From: an uncultured Megasphaera sp.
GTDB taxonomy: Bacteria > Bacillota > Negativicutes > Veillonellales > Megasphaeraceae
Assembly (NCBI GenBank): GCA_934202965.1
Contig: CAKPYN010000033.1
Coordinates: forward strand, 1 to 10,595
Reading direction: 5' to 3'
DNA length: 10,595 nucleotides
Part shown: positions 1-7,600 of the stretch, piece after piece
Layout of the letters: every line of letters starts with the position of its first letter
How positions within the stretch are numbered: position 1 is the stretch's first letter
Made by a program: the position numbers and the translations under genes
The notes under the pieces: model-generated
What the model saw: only the letters and a program-made list of their open reading frames with translations
The model's database searches: none
What the model was told of the DNA's origin: nothing

Positions 1-157
1 AGGCGAATATCTGCCTGACATAACGCATAACGTACCGTGGGTCGCACGGGAATCTACGCCTGTGGAGAGAGTGTAAGCCGCAGCAGTTCCTCGGAGCTGT
101 AGTGCTGTTCTCGTTGAAGCAGGAAGCTCTCGCCTCTGTAGGCGGGGGTACGTTCAC
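1..157 (+). mobile_element. Right end of an IS200/IS605-family element, with omega-RNA-like structure
   Basis: After the tnpB stop there are two hairpins. The first pairs 84-90 with 93-99 (core CAGTTCC/GGAGCTG, one G-T pair). The second pairs 127-134 with 141-148 (CTCTCGCC/GGCGGGGG, two G-U pairs) around a six-base loop. Between them lies GTTGAAGCAGGAAGCT, and the segment ends in GTACGTTCAC at 148-157. This arrangement is the usual right end of IS200/IS605 elements: a subterminal hairpin recognised by TnpA and the 3' part of the TnpB-associated omega RNA. The exact boundary (about 157) is inferred from the TTCAC ending; the left end is outside the window. If an omega RNA is made, its guide would be the bases directly after 157. 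Confidence 0.65.
2..76 (+). CDS. C-terminal tail of a TnpB-like IS200/IS605 protein (partial)
   Basis: An open frame enters from the left edge and stops at TAA 74-76, giving 24 residues ending ARESTPVERV. The catalytic RuvC and zinc-ribbon parts lie outside the window, so the call rests on position and on the DNA that follows: a structured segment containing GTTGAAGCAGGAAGCT, a GC hairpin and a GTTCAC end, which is what usually follows tnpB (OrfB) in IS200/IS605 elements. The disordered, Pro/Thr/Ser-containing tail fits TnpB C-termini but is not diagnostic alone. Whether the full gene is intact cannot be judged here. Confidence 0.6.
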   Translation, partial: GEYLPDITHNVPWVARESTPVERV

Positions 158-182
158 TAAATCGTTATAATTGTATTATAAT
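153..182 (+). promoter_or_regulatory. Possible promoter across the IS right boundary
   Basis: A perfect TATAAT at 177-182 lies 18 bp after TTCACT at 153-158, which matches TTGACA at four of six positions. The -35-like hexamer lies almost entirely in the last bases of the IS end, while the -10 is in flanking DNA. A second TATAAT at 166-171 has no good -35. The nearest downstream gene is the acyltransferase at 253, which would have a leader of about 60 nt. Prediction from consensus only. Confidence 0.4.
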
Positions 183-252
183 ATACGAGGGTCAGAAAAT
201 ATAGCTGTTCCTATTGTTTCTGCCCTATTCTCTAAGAAAGAAGGTATTGATA

Positions 253-1275
253 ATGAATCGCCTTATATATTTAGATATGCTTCGTTTTATGGCTGTACTG
301 CTCGGCGTTCTGGCTATGGTTCTTCATTCATGGTCTGCCTTTTACGATTGGTGCAGTTTGATTATTTTACCTGTTCTTGTATGTATCAGTACCTATTTCA
401 GTGCATCGGTACTACGAATTCACACATTTCGTTCCTTTTTTCATGCGAAATGGCTGCGTATAGGTATTCCTTGGCTCATTGCTGCCGTATTATTAGCACC
501 GGAAGAAGCGTACGTAACGTATCTGCAGCAAGGCGGTACACTTGACTGGCTTGCTTTTTATCTGCAAAATTGGGAAAACAGCCAATTCGCCGTTAGTTCT
601 CATTGGTTCTTAGGATTTCTGTTGCTTTCCTGTCTTATCTTGATGGGATTGAAAAAAAGCAACCGCCAGCTCTTACAGCACCGCGTACAGTCCCGTCCAG
701 GTCCGTTTTTCTTCATTGCCTTTATCGTAGTTTCAACACTGCTGCTGTATGGCATTTCCTGTGTTCCTGCACTACATATCGTCGGCGTTCACATTTTGCC
801 GCCGCGAGCAGATTGGCTGTGCATCGGTATGTTGTACGTTATACTCGGCATATATGCTTTTCGGCATCGCTGGTTTACTGCTAACGGCTATATACCGCCG
901 CGCGGATGTTTTATCGCCTTTCTTTGTGCGAATGCTGCCTACGGTATTGCCATGATGCAACCATCGCCGTTACTGCCGATGCTGCTGCCTTTGCTGCAGT
1001 CACTTCTCTCTTTGACGTCCGTACTGGGACTTACGTCCATATTCCATGCCGTATGCCACATTGATGCAATAAAAGCACAATCCTTATCCCGGTATTCGTA
1101 TCCATTCTATTTCATCAGTGAACCGATTATTTTTAATGCTTGGTATGTTCTTCAGATGCTGACTATTTCGTTTACACTCAAAGTTGTTTTAGTATTGCTT
1201 TTGACTTGTATATACGGTGGTCTTCTCTGCAAATACGCATTACTTCATTTACCTTCATTTAAGCGTATTATATAA
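253..1275 (+). CDS. Acyltransferase-3 family integral membrane protein
   Basis: 340 residues, very hydrophobic, with about ten predicted membrane segments. The first residues, MNRLIYLDMLRFMAVLLGVL, followed by H25, match the start of acyltransferase-3 (PF01757; OpgC/OafA-like) proteins, in which an Arg and a His about 14 residues apart (R11, H25) are conserved at the active site. HWFL at 117-120 and a late YPFYFISEPII segment correspond to family motifs 'WFl..LL' and 'YPiYllH.pil'; the usual His of the last motif is Ser here. Such enzymes move acyl groups (often acetyl or succinyl) onto sugars of envelope polymers; the substrate cannot be read from the sequence. I chose ATG 253 over an upstream in-frame TTG (214) because AAGAAGG lies 8 nt before it and because the family motif begins there. 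It stands alone between the IS end and the DedA gene. Confidence 0.75.
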   Translation: MNRLIYLDMLRFMAVLLGVLAMVLHSWSAFYDWCSLIILPVLVCISTYFSASVLRIHTFRSFFHAKWLRIGIPWLIAAVLLAPEEAYVTYLQQGGTLDWLAFYLQNWENSQFAVSSHWFLGFLLLSCLILMGLKKSNRQLLQHRVQSRPGPFFFIAFIVVSTLLLYGISCVPALHIVGVHILPPRADWLCIGMLYVILGIYAFRHRWFTANGYIPPRGCFIAFLCANAAYGIAMMQPSPLLPMLLPLLQSLLSLTSVLGLTSIFHAVCHIDAIKAQSLSRYSYPFYFISEPIIFNAWYVLQMLTISFTLKVVLVLLLTCIYGGLLCKYALLHLPSFKRII

Positions 1276-1303
1276 GCATATATATGCTAAATGAGCATCT
1301 TTT
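1275..1303 (+). terminator. Weak hairpin after the acyltransferase gene
   Basis: AGCATATATATGCT (1275-1288) is a perfect palindrome touching the stop codon. An alternative hairpin pairs ATGCT 1284-1288 with AGCAT 1294-1298 and is followed by CTTTT. The stems are short and AT-rich, so this is at best a weak intrinsic terminator. Confidence 0.3.
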
Positions 1304-1335
1304 GCATTCTTATCTATCGCAGTTACTTCGTTATA

Positions 1336-1344
1336 TGCTATGAT
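1336..1344 (+). promoter_or_regulatory. Candidate extended -10 for the DedA gene
   Basis: TGCTATGAT matches the extended -10 form TGnTATAAT with one mismatch and lies 44 nt before the ATG. No convincing -35 is seen at 16-18 bp upstream, which extended -10 promoters can tolerate. Confidence 0.3.
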
Positions 1345-1388
1345 AAGGATATTGCATTATATTATTACCAATGAACAGGAGTTACATT

Positions 1389-1982
1389 ATGGATACATTA
1401 TTACAATTAATGGAATCATATGGCTACGGTGCCATGTTTATTGCTATGCTGCTAGAAAACGCCAACATTCCCATTCCCAGTGAAGTGGTTCTCGGGTTTG
1501 CCGGTTTTCTTATTTCACAGCATATCTTTGATTTTTGGACAACCTTTGCCATTGCCTGTGCAGCCGGCGTCATCGGCTCTATCATCAGCTATTGGCTGGG
1601 TTCATATGGGGGCCGCCCGCTGTTGCTAAAATACGGCAAATATATATTTTTTAATGAACACAAATTTGCCATGGCAGAAAATATGTTTAACAAATACGGC
1701 GGTGCAGCTGTATTGATTTGCCGCTGTCTTCCCGGCGTCCGCACCTTTATTTCTTTCCCTGCCGGTGTAGCCCGTTATCCCTTTTGGAAATTCGTCATTT
1801 TTACCATTATCGGTACGATTCCTTGGACACTGCTTTTGGTATGGGCCGGTTCCATTCTCGGCAGTCACTGGCGCGATTTGATTCAATATAATCACGTCTT
1901 CCTCATCGCCGTTATCGTAATTTGTGTTGTCATTGCCGCGCTGATTCTTTGGAAAAGACGTCGGCAGCGTTTGGCAAAATAA
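1389..1982 (+). CDS. DedA-family membrane protein
   Basis: 197 residues, the usual size for DedA (PF09335, SNARE-associated/VTT) proteins. Visible family motifs, in order: ENANIPIPSE near the N-terminus (the conserved E...PIPSE re-entrant loop), the YWLGSYGGRPLL segment (G.W.G...GR), and CRCLPGVRTFISFPAGVAR (the R..PGVR.....AG signature with its key arginines), followed by a G.I.W segment and a basic C-terminal tail. DedA proteins sit in the cytoplasmic membrane; some members have been shown to flip undecaprenyl phosphate or phosphatidylethanolamine and are linked to envelope homeostasis and cationic-peptide resistance. Which lipid this one handles is unknown. I chose ATG 1389 over the in-frame ATG at 1371 because AGGAG at 1377-1381 lies 7 nt before it. 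It is followed by a terminator, so it appears monocistronic. Confidence 0.9.
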   Translation: MDTLLQLMESYGYGAMFIAMLLENANIPIPSEVVLGFAGFLISQHIFDFWTTFAIACAAGVIGSIISYWLGSYGGRPLLLKYGKYIFFNEHKFAMAENMFNKYGGAAVLICRCLPGVRTFISFPAGVARYPFWKFVIFTIIGTIPWTLLLVWAGSILGSHWRDLIQYNHVFLIAVIVICVVIAALILWKRRRQRLAK

Positions 1983-2024
1983 ATGATCCATTGTTCAATA
2001 ACAGTGCAATGTATATGCATTTTC

Positions 2025-2053
2025 AGGCAGCAATTGATTTGCTGCCTTTTTTT
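2025..2053 (+). terminator. Intrinsic terminator after the DedA gene
   Basis: A perfect 9-bp stem AGGCAGCAA/TTGCTGCCT (2025-2033 and 2039-2047) with a five-base loop runs straight into seven T residues (2047-2053). It is well placed 43 nt after the DedA stop codon. Confidence 0.88.
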
Positions 2054-2057
2054 GGAT

Positions 2058-2093
2058 ATACGGTGTATGCTATGGATATAGAATACACCGTAT
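2058..2093 (+). repeat. Long near-perfect inverted repeat upstream of the GT39 gene
   Basis: ATACGGTGTAT (2058-2068) is perfectly complementary to ATACACCGTAT (2083-2093). Inside it CTAT (2070-2073) pairs with ATAG (2078-2081) around a GGAT loop, leaving a single G-A mismatch (2069/2082). The whole 36 bp folds into a 15-bp hairpin. It lies 5 bp after the T run of the preceding terminator and 31 bp before the glycosyltransferase start. There is no T run, so it is not a standard terminator. It could be an operator or a leader hairpin; the function is not known. Confidence 0.8.
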
Positions 2094-2124
2094 TTCTCAA
2101 CATATTATGTTTAGGAGGTCTGTT

Positions 2125-3741
2125 ATGAGGCATCGCTCTGTTCTTATCGCATTAGCGCTAGGCTGCCTGCTATTTTTATTAGCTGGCAACAGCCTATTAC
2201 CTGTCACGGATCCAGTCGAATCTAACTATGCCTTAACTGCTAAAGAAATGGTACTGTCCGGTGACTGGATTTCTCCACAAATTTACGGCACATACTGGTA
2301 TGACAAGCCTATTTTTCTCTACTGGCTTCTTTGCCTTTCGTATTCTCTCTTTGGCTTTACCGATTTTGCTGCTCGCCTGCCCAGTGCCTTATTCGGCACG
2401 TTGTCTGTCATCATCGCTGCCTGGTATATGCTGCGTCGCTATGACCGCATTTGGCTGGCACTGCTTCTCGCTGCCATGACCGTAACATCACTGGAAGTCT
2501 GGGTTGTCAGCCACTCCATTATTACGGACCAAATGCTCTTTGCCTTTACGGCTGCTACCATGTTTTTTGCCTATATCGGTCTGACCGAAGGGAAAAAGAA
2601 TTTTGTCATTGCCGCTTATGCTGCCGCGGCGCTGTCTGTATTAACCAAAGGACCCGTTGGCATCGTTCTTCCTGGTACGTTTTTATTGGTCTTTATCGCT
2701 CTGCGCCGTAATACGACGTATGTAAAACGCTTGTTTCCGCCAATCGGTATCATTGTCTTTTTGCTGATTGCCTTATCTTGGTATGGCACGATGTATGCCC
2801 GCCACGGCATGGATTTTATTTCCGGCTTTCTAGGGTTAAACAATGTAGTACGGGCAACCGTATCGGAACATCCCGAATTTGATGTATGGTATTACTACAT
2901 CGTTCTCGTTCCGGTTAGTTTGCTTCCCTGGACGGGTCCCTGTCTGTATGGTTTATGGAAACGGCGCGGTTGGAATGATGAATATGTATTTATGGCTGTT
3001 TGGACTTTAGGTACGATTCTATTTTATACCTGCATGGCTACTAAATATCCTACGTATGCCTTTATTGCCAACATGCCTTTATTGTTTTTGGGCGCCCAAG
3101 CTATTCATATGCTGTATGCGCAGTCTCGGCGCCGTGTATGGCTATGGTTAACCGTTCCTGCTCTCGTGTATTGGCTTATTTTTTTCATCGCCGCATTCGT
3201 TGCAAAACCTAAAACATTTGAAATGGGCAGCTTATGGAGCTTGCTAATTTTGCTTGCTGTCGCTTCTGCCGTTCTGCTCTTTGCCCAATGGCAAAAGGCG
3301 TATACTGCACTGCCAGCCATTACGGCATTGACAACAATTGGTTTATATCTTATTTTGACCTATCAAGTACTGGTTCCGTTTTATACGTATCGTTCTTCCG
3401 CTGCCGTACTCCCGGCAGTACCCCGGCTAAACGGCACCATTTATTTTTATAATCAGTATTATACGTCCTTTCCGTATTATACGGGAAAGCCAGCCATCTT
3501 TATTTCAAAAGACGGCTCTGTGACTAAAGGCGATAATAAAAATCGTGACACCGCTTGGCAGAAAAAATATTTATATCCGCGAATAACGGTCGCATCACTT
3601 GCTTCACAACTGCAGCAGCATGCCGCTGCCTCTATTATCGTACCACAAAGTGAATATGATACCTTTATTCAGACGCCCTGTTATGCCGCTACAACCTACG
3701 TCGGTAAATTTGGTACGTTTTATGTATTTTCTTCTCGTTAG
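2125..3741 (+). CDS. ArnT/PMT-type glycosyltransferase, GT39-like, membrane-bound
   Basis: 538 residues, close to the length of ArnT (about 550). After a first membrane segment comes VTDPVESNYALTAKEM (residues 27-42), the outer-face loop holding the catalytic Asp (D29) and matching the family 'DE.rYa.ia.eM' pattern. It is followed by YDKPIFLYWL (59-68), the lipid-phosphate loop with its conserved Lys-Pro, and LTKGPVG (173-179). About a dozen membrane segments fill residues 5-435, and the last 100 or so residues form a soluble domain. Relatives transfer a sugar from an undecaprenyl-phosphate carrier to lipid A (ArnT) or to other acceptors outside the membrane. Sugar and acceptor cannot be told here. 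I chose ATG 2125 because AGGAGG (2113-2118) lies 6 nt before it; the in-frame ATG at 2107 is upstream of that site. The gene ends in TAG overlapping the ribosome binding site of the next gene, so the two are probably cotranscribed. Confidence 0.85.
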   Translation: MRHRSVLIALALGCLLFLLAGNSLLPVTDPVESNYALTAKEMVLSGDWISPQIYGTYWYDKPIFLYWLLCLSYSLFGFTDFAARLPSALFGTLSVIIAAWYMLRRYDRIWLALLLAAMTVTSLEVWVVSHSIITDQMLFAFTAATMFFAYIGLTEGKKNFVIAAYAAAALSVLTKGPVGIVLPGTFLLVFIALRRNTTYVKRLFPPIGIIVFLLIALSWYGTMYARHGMDFISGFLGLNNVVRATVSEHPEFDVWYYYIVLVPVSLLPWTGPCLYGLWKRRGWNDEYVFMAVWTLGTILFYTCMATKYPTYAFIANMPLLFLGAQAIHMLYAQSRRRVWLWLTVPALVYWLIFFIAAFVAKPKTFEMGSLWSLLILLAVASAVLLFAQWQKAYTALPAITALTTIGLYLILTYQVLVPFYTYRSSAAVLPAVPRLNGTIYFYNQYYTSFPYYTGKPAIFISKDGSVTKGDNKNRDTAWQKKYLYPRITVASLASQLQQHAAASIIVPQSEYDTFIQTPCYAATTYVGKFGTFYVFSSR

Positions 3742-3752
3742 GAGATGCTTTT

Positions 3753-4454
3753 ATGACTATCAAAACATTTATACACCATCTCAAACACTATCAAGGAACG
3801 AATGTGTTCAATCCCTGGAGTGATTACGATGCCTGTTGTGATATAGGCCCGCAGGCGCCAGATATTCGCAGCAAACAACTACATGATTATCTGCAGCTGC
3901 GTATTGCCAAAGCCCGTTATGTCTTAGTTGCTGAAGCCGCCGGCTATCAAGGCTGCCGTTTCAGCGGTATCGCCATTACGTGCGAACGCATGCTGCTCAA
4001 TGCCCATAAACAGGTCAACAGTCATATGATTCTAGGCTATGACGGTACACGCACCAGTCGTCCTGACTGTGCGTACATGACCAGTAATCCCCAACGACTC
4101 CATGGAATGAACGAACCGACAGATACCTATGTCTGGGGGGCTATCCTCGACAACGGTCTGAATCCGGAAGATGTACTGCTATGGAACATATTTCCTTTTC
4201 ATCCTCACAAATCCACATCTCCTTTTAGTAACCGCACGCCGACAGATACTGAAATTTCCGACGGTCTTACCTACACCAACGAATTACTGTCTCTCTGTCG
4301 TTCGGATATTGTAATCGGAGCCATTGGACGTAAATCTACCCAAATGCTGGAAAATGCATCAATTCCAGTTATAACTATGCGTCATCCGGCCAATGGAGGG
4401 GCTAGTCTGTTTCGTCAACAATTTGCACAATGGATAAATCGTATAACTTTATAA
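3753..4454 (+). CDS. Uracil-DNA glycosylase superfamily protein
   Basis: 233 residues, soluble. FNPW at 19-22 followed by D24 and D26, APDIR at 35-39, VAEAAGYQGCRFSGIAIT at 59-76, an LLWNIFPFHPH stretch in the middle, and HPANGG at 211-216 match the order of motifs in an uncharacterised branch of the UDG-like superfamily (PF03167). In that branch the first active-site motif usually reads GEAPGYrGcrfsGIpfT. Here it is AEAAG, with Gly60 and Pro63 both replaced by Ala. H211 would be the late catalytic or DNA-binding His of the family. Family enzymes cut uracil or other damaged bases from DNA, but activity of this branch cannot be assumed. AGGAG at 3740-3744 overlaps the stop of the glycosyltransferase gene and lies 8 nt before the ATG, which suggests translational coupling to it. 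An 11-bp inverted repeat covers its stop codon. Confidence 0.75.
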   Translation: MTIKTFIHHLKHYQGTNVFNPWSDYDACCDIGPQAPDIRSKQLHDYLQLRIAKARYVLVAEAAGYQGCRFSGIAITCERMLLNAHKQVNSHMILGYDGTRTSRPDCAYMTSNPQRLHGMNEPTDTYVWGAILDNGLNPEDVLLWNIFPFHPHKSTSPFSNRTPTDTEISDGLTYTNELLSLCRSDIVIGAIGRKSTQMLENASIPVITMRHPANGGASLFRQQFAQWINRITL

Positions 4455-4480
4455 AATACTAGAAAAATATAGTATTTTAT
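4451..4480 (+). terminator. AT-rich hairpin over the stop codon, probable terminator
   Basis: ATAAAATACTA (4451-4461) and TAGTATTTTAT (4470-4480) are perfect 11-bp inverted repeats around an eight-base A-rich loop. The TAA stop (4452-4454) lies in the left arm. The stem has only two GC pairs and the T tract is broken, so termination would be weak. Confidence 0.5.
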
Positions 4481-4523
4481 TAAGAAATTTTAAGATTAAT
4501 CTTTATTTATTTTTGAAAAGTTG

Positions 4524-4552
4524 TTGCATTTTATTCATAAATTGTTTATAAT
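4524..4552 (+). promoter_or_regulatory. Promoter of the glutamate synthase gene
   Basis: A perfect -10 TATAAT (4547-4552) follows TTGCAT (4524-4529) with 17-bp spacing in a strongly AT-rich tract. Transcription would begin near 4559, about 70 nt before the gltB start and about 11 nt before the leader hairpin. Confidence 0.65.
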
Positions 4553-4569
4553 CATATACAACCTGTTAT

Positions 4570-4608
4570 ACGAGCCTAGCATTGCACGTGCATTCAGGCT
4601 CGTTTTTT
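4570..4608 (+). terminator. Terminator-like hairpin in the gltB leader (putative attenuator)
   Basis: ACGAGCCT (4570-4577) pairs perfectly with AGGCTCGT (4596-4603), followed by a run of six T (4603-4608). The apical part contains the palindrome TGCACGTGCA (4583-4592), which can extend the stem by TGC/GCA across a 5-by-3 internal loop. It lies downstream of the predicted -10 and only 9 nt before the AGGAGG of gltB, so a transcript from that promoter must pass through it. That is the layout of an attenuator. No clear antiterminator partner is visible; only CCTG 4562-4565 could pair with CAGG 4595-4598. It could instead simply end a short RNA or upstream read-through. Confidence 0.7.
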
Positions 4609-4630
4609 AGTTATAAAAGGAGGAACTGCG

Positions 4631-7600
4631 ATGCTGAAAAAGCTGCGCGACTTACCAGCTCCGCAAGGGATGTATGATCCCTCATTTGAACACGATGCCT
4701 GCGGTATTGGTTTTGTCGTAAATATAAAAGGAAAAAAATCATATGACATTATTGATGATGCCTTGACCATTTTGGAAAACCTAAAACACCGCGGTGCAGA
4801 AGGTGCCGATGCTAAAAGTGGTGATGGTGCCGGTATATTAGTACAAATTCCGCATCAATTCTTCTGTCGCGAATGCGAAGTATTAGGCTTTTCCTTGCCA
4901 GACGAAGGGGAATACGGCGTGGGCATGATTTTTGCTCATCGTTATGAAAGCTTCCGCAAAAAACAGATGGAAGCCTTTGAAAAAATCGTCCGTTCTGAAG
5001 GATTAACGATTCTCGGCTGGCGTGATGTTCCGGTTGATGAAAGCTTAATCGGCAGCATTGCCAAAACCATCCGTCCTCATTTTCTCCAAGTCTTTATCAA
5101 AAAAAGTCCTGATCTTAAAACCCAAATGGACTTTGAACGCAAATTATATATTATTCGTAAATTGGCAGAAAAAGCTATTGTTCCGCCAAGTCAGGAAAAA
5201 GGAACTGATTTTTACATTGCCAGTCTCTCTTCCAAAACGATTGTCTATAAAGGCATGCTGACATCCGTACAGCTTCGCCATTTCTATTTGGATTTATCCG
5301 ACCTTGATTTTACAACGGCTATGGCCCTTGTGCATTCTCGTTTTAGTACGAATACCTTCCCAAGCTGGGCGCGGGCACATCCGAACCGTTATATCGTCCA
5401 CAATGGGGAAATCAACACCATTCAGGGCAATATTAACTGGCTGAATGCTCGTGAAAGCAAATCAAAATCCGAATTCTTCCCCGATATGGAAAAAGTGTTC
5501 CCTGTCGTCGATGCTACCGGCAGTGACTCGTCTATGTTTGATAACTGTCTGGAATATTTGTACATGACAGGTCATTCGCTGCCTCATGCTATGATGATGA
5601 TGATTCCTGAACCGTGGGAACGAGATCCGCTGATGAGCGAAGAAAAGCGCGACTTTTATCGGTATCATAATTTCATGCTGGAACCCTGGGACGGCCCGGC
5701 TGCTATCGGTTTCTGCGACGGCACCGTCATCGGCGGTATGCTCGACCGCAACGGTCTGCGTCCGGCACGATACTATGTAACCCGCAATGACCGAGTTATT
5801 GCCAGCTCTGAAGTCGGCGTCGTCAATATCCCGCCAGAAGACATTCTTTACAAAGGTCGTTTGGAACCGGGCAAGATGCTTCTCGTCGATACCAAGCAAC
5901 AGCGCATTATTGACGATGATGAAATCAAACACCAGATTGCTACAGAACATCCGTATCATGAATGGTACAAAGAACATATCGTCAACTTAGATGACTTGAT
6001 GTCAACACAGAATATTGCCAGCAACGATTCGATTATCCCGTATGACCTGAAAGAACAGGAAAAAGTCTTTGGATACACCCAAGAAGATATGGATAAAGTC
6101 ATTTTGCCAATGGCCCGCGACGGCAAGCATGCTATCGATTCCATGGGGGTCGACGTACCATTAGCTGTACTAAATGACAAACCACAATTATTATATGATT
6201 ATTTCAAAGAAAACTTTGCCCAAGTCACCAACCCAGCTATTGACGGTGTTCGTGAAAATATCGTCATGTCTACGGCTGTCATGGCAGGTAATGTCGCTAA
6301 TATTATGGATCCTAATGAAGCGACAACAGCTGCATTGTATTTGAAAACGCCAATTTTGACGAATGAACAAATGGCCGTTATCAAATCACTCATGACAGAT
6401 AAACTGCGTACAGCTACGTTATCTATGCTGTATCCGGTCAACAGCGGTGCCGAAGGCATGGAAACAGCCATTGAATCGTTGTGCATTGACGCTTTAAAAG
6501 CCATTAAAAACGGTGCCAATATTCTCGTTTTATCTGACCGCGGCGTCAACTCCCGTATGGCAGCTATTCCGGCATTACTTGCCTCGGCAGCACTTCATCA
6601 TTATTTGATCCGCCAAACAGTACGATCTGACGTTGGTTTGATTTTGGAATCTGGTGAACCGCGCGAAGTACATCATTTCTGTACCTTGATTGGCTATGGC
6701 ATTACGGCTATCAACCCATATATCGCCCTAGAATCTATTAAAGAACTGATTGCCAAGAAAAAACTGGGCAAAATGAATTATGAAACAGCTAAAGCTAATT
6801 ATTTGAATGCCGCTGTCAAAGGTATTTTGGCCGTTATGTCCAAAATGGGCATTTCAACAGTTCACAGCTATCACGGCGCGCAAATTTTTGAAGCCGTTGG
6901 TATTCAGCAAGATGTAATCAATAAATATTTCTGCAACACACCGTCCCGTATCGAAGGGGTTGGCATTAAAGAAATTGCCAAAGAAAACGCACTTCGTCAT
7001 GAATCGGCTTACAGCACGGACGAAAAATTGGAACGCGGCGATTTCTATCAGTATCATAAAGGCGGTCAGCCGCATATTATTGATCCTGAAACGGTACAAC
7101 TTTTGCAAAAAGCCGTTAAAACCAATGACTATGCGACATATAAAGAATATGCGGCACACGTCAATACACAATCTGTGTTCCGTCTTCGTGATCTCCTTGA
7201 CTTTGATTATCCTGCTGGCTGCAGTATTCCTATCGAAGAAGTCGAATCGGTCGATTCCATCGTCAAACGCTTCCGTACCGGTGCCATGAGTTACGGTGCC
7301 CTTAGTAAAGAAGCGCATGAATGTGTTGCTACTGCCATGAACCGTCTTGGCGGCATGAGCAATACCGGTGAAGGCGGCGAAACATCCGATCGTTTCAACA
7401 CCGAAACCAACGATAAAATCAAACAGGTTGCTTCCGCTCGTTTTGGCGTAACCAGCAATTACCTAATCCATGCGGATGAACTGCAGATTAAATGCTCCCA
7501 AGGCGCAAAACCAGGCGAAGGCGGTCATTTACCGGGCAGTAAAGTATATCCGGATATTGCTAAAACACGCCATGCCACAACCGGTGTCGCATTAATTTCT

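Noticed and set aside
171..545. 124-codon plus-strand frame overlapping the acyltransferase start
   Set aside because: Out of frame with the clear acyltransferase-3 protein, composition typical of a frame shadow, and no ribosome binding site.
1326..2084. Shared TATGCTATG-type string upstream of the DedA and GT39 genes suggesting a common regulator
   Set aside because: The match is about nine bases in AT-rich promoter-like DNA and in one case lies inside the hairpin loop region; it is consistent with generic extended -10 sequence.
4559..4608. Known riboswitch or T-box in the gltB leader
   Set aside because: The leader before the terminator is too short for an aptamer or T-box specifier stem, and no conserved core of such elements is visible.
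5462..5977. 171-codon open frame on the minus strand inside gltB
   Set aside because: It lies fully within the conserved glutaminase region of gltB, has no recognisable motif or ribosome binding site, and is best explained as an antisense shadow.
6854..7318. 154-codon open frame on the minus strand inside gltB
   Set aside because: Same reasoning: antisense to conserved gltB sequence, low-complexity composition, no family resemblance.
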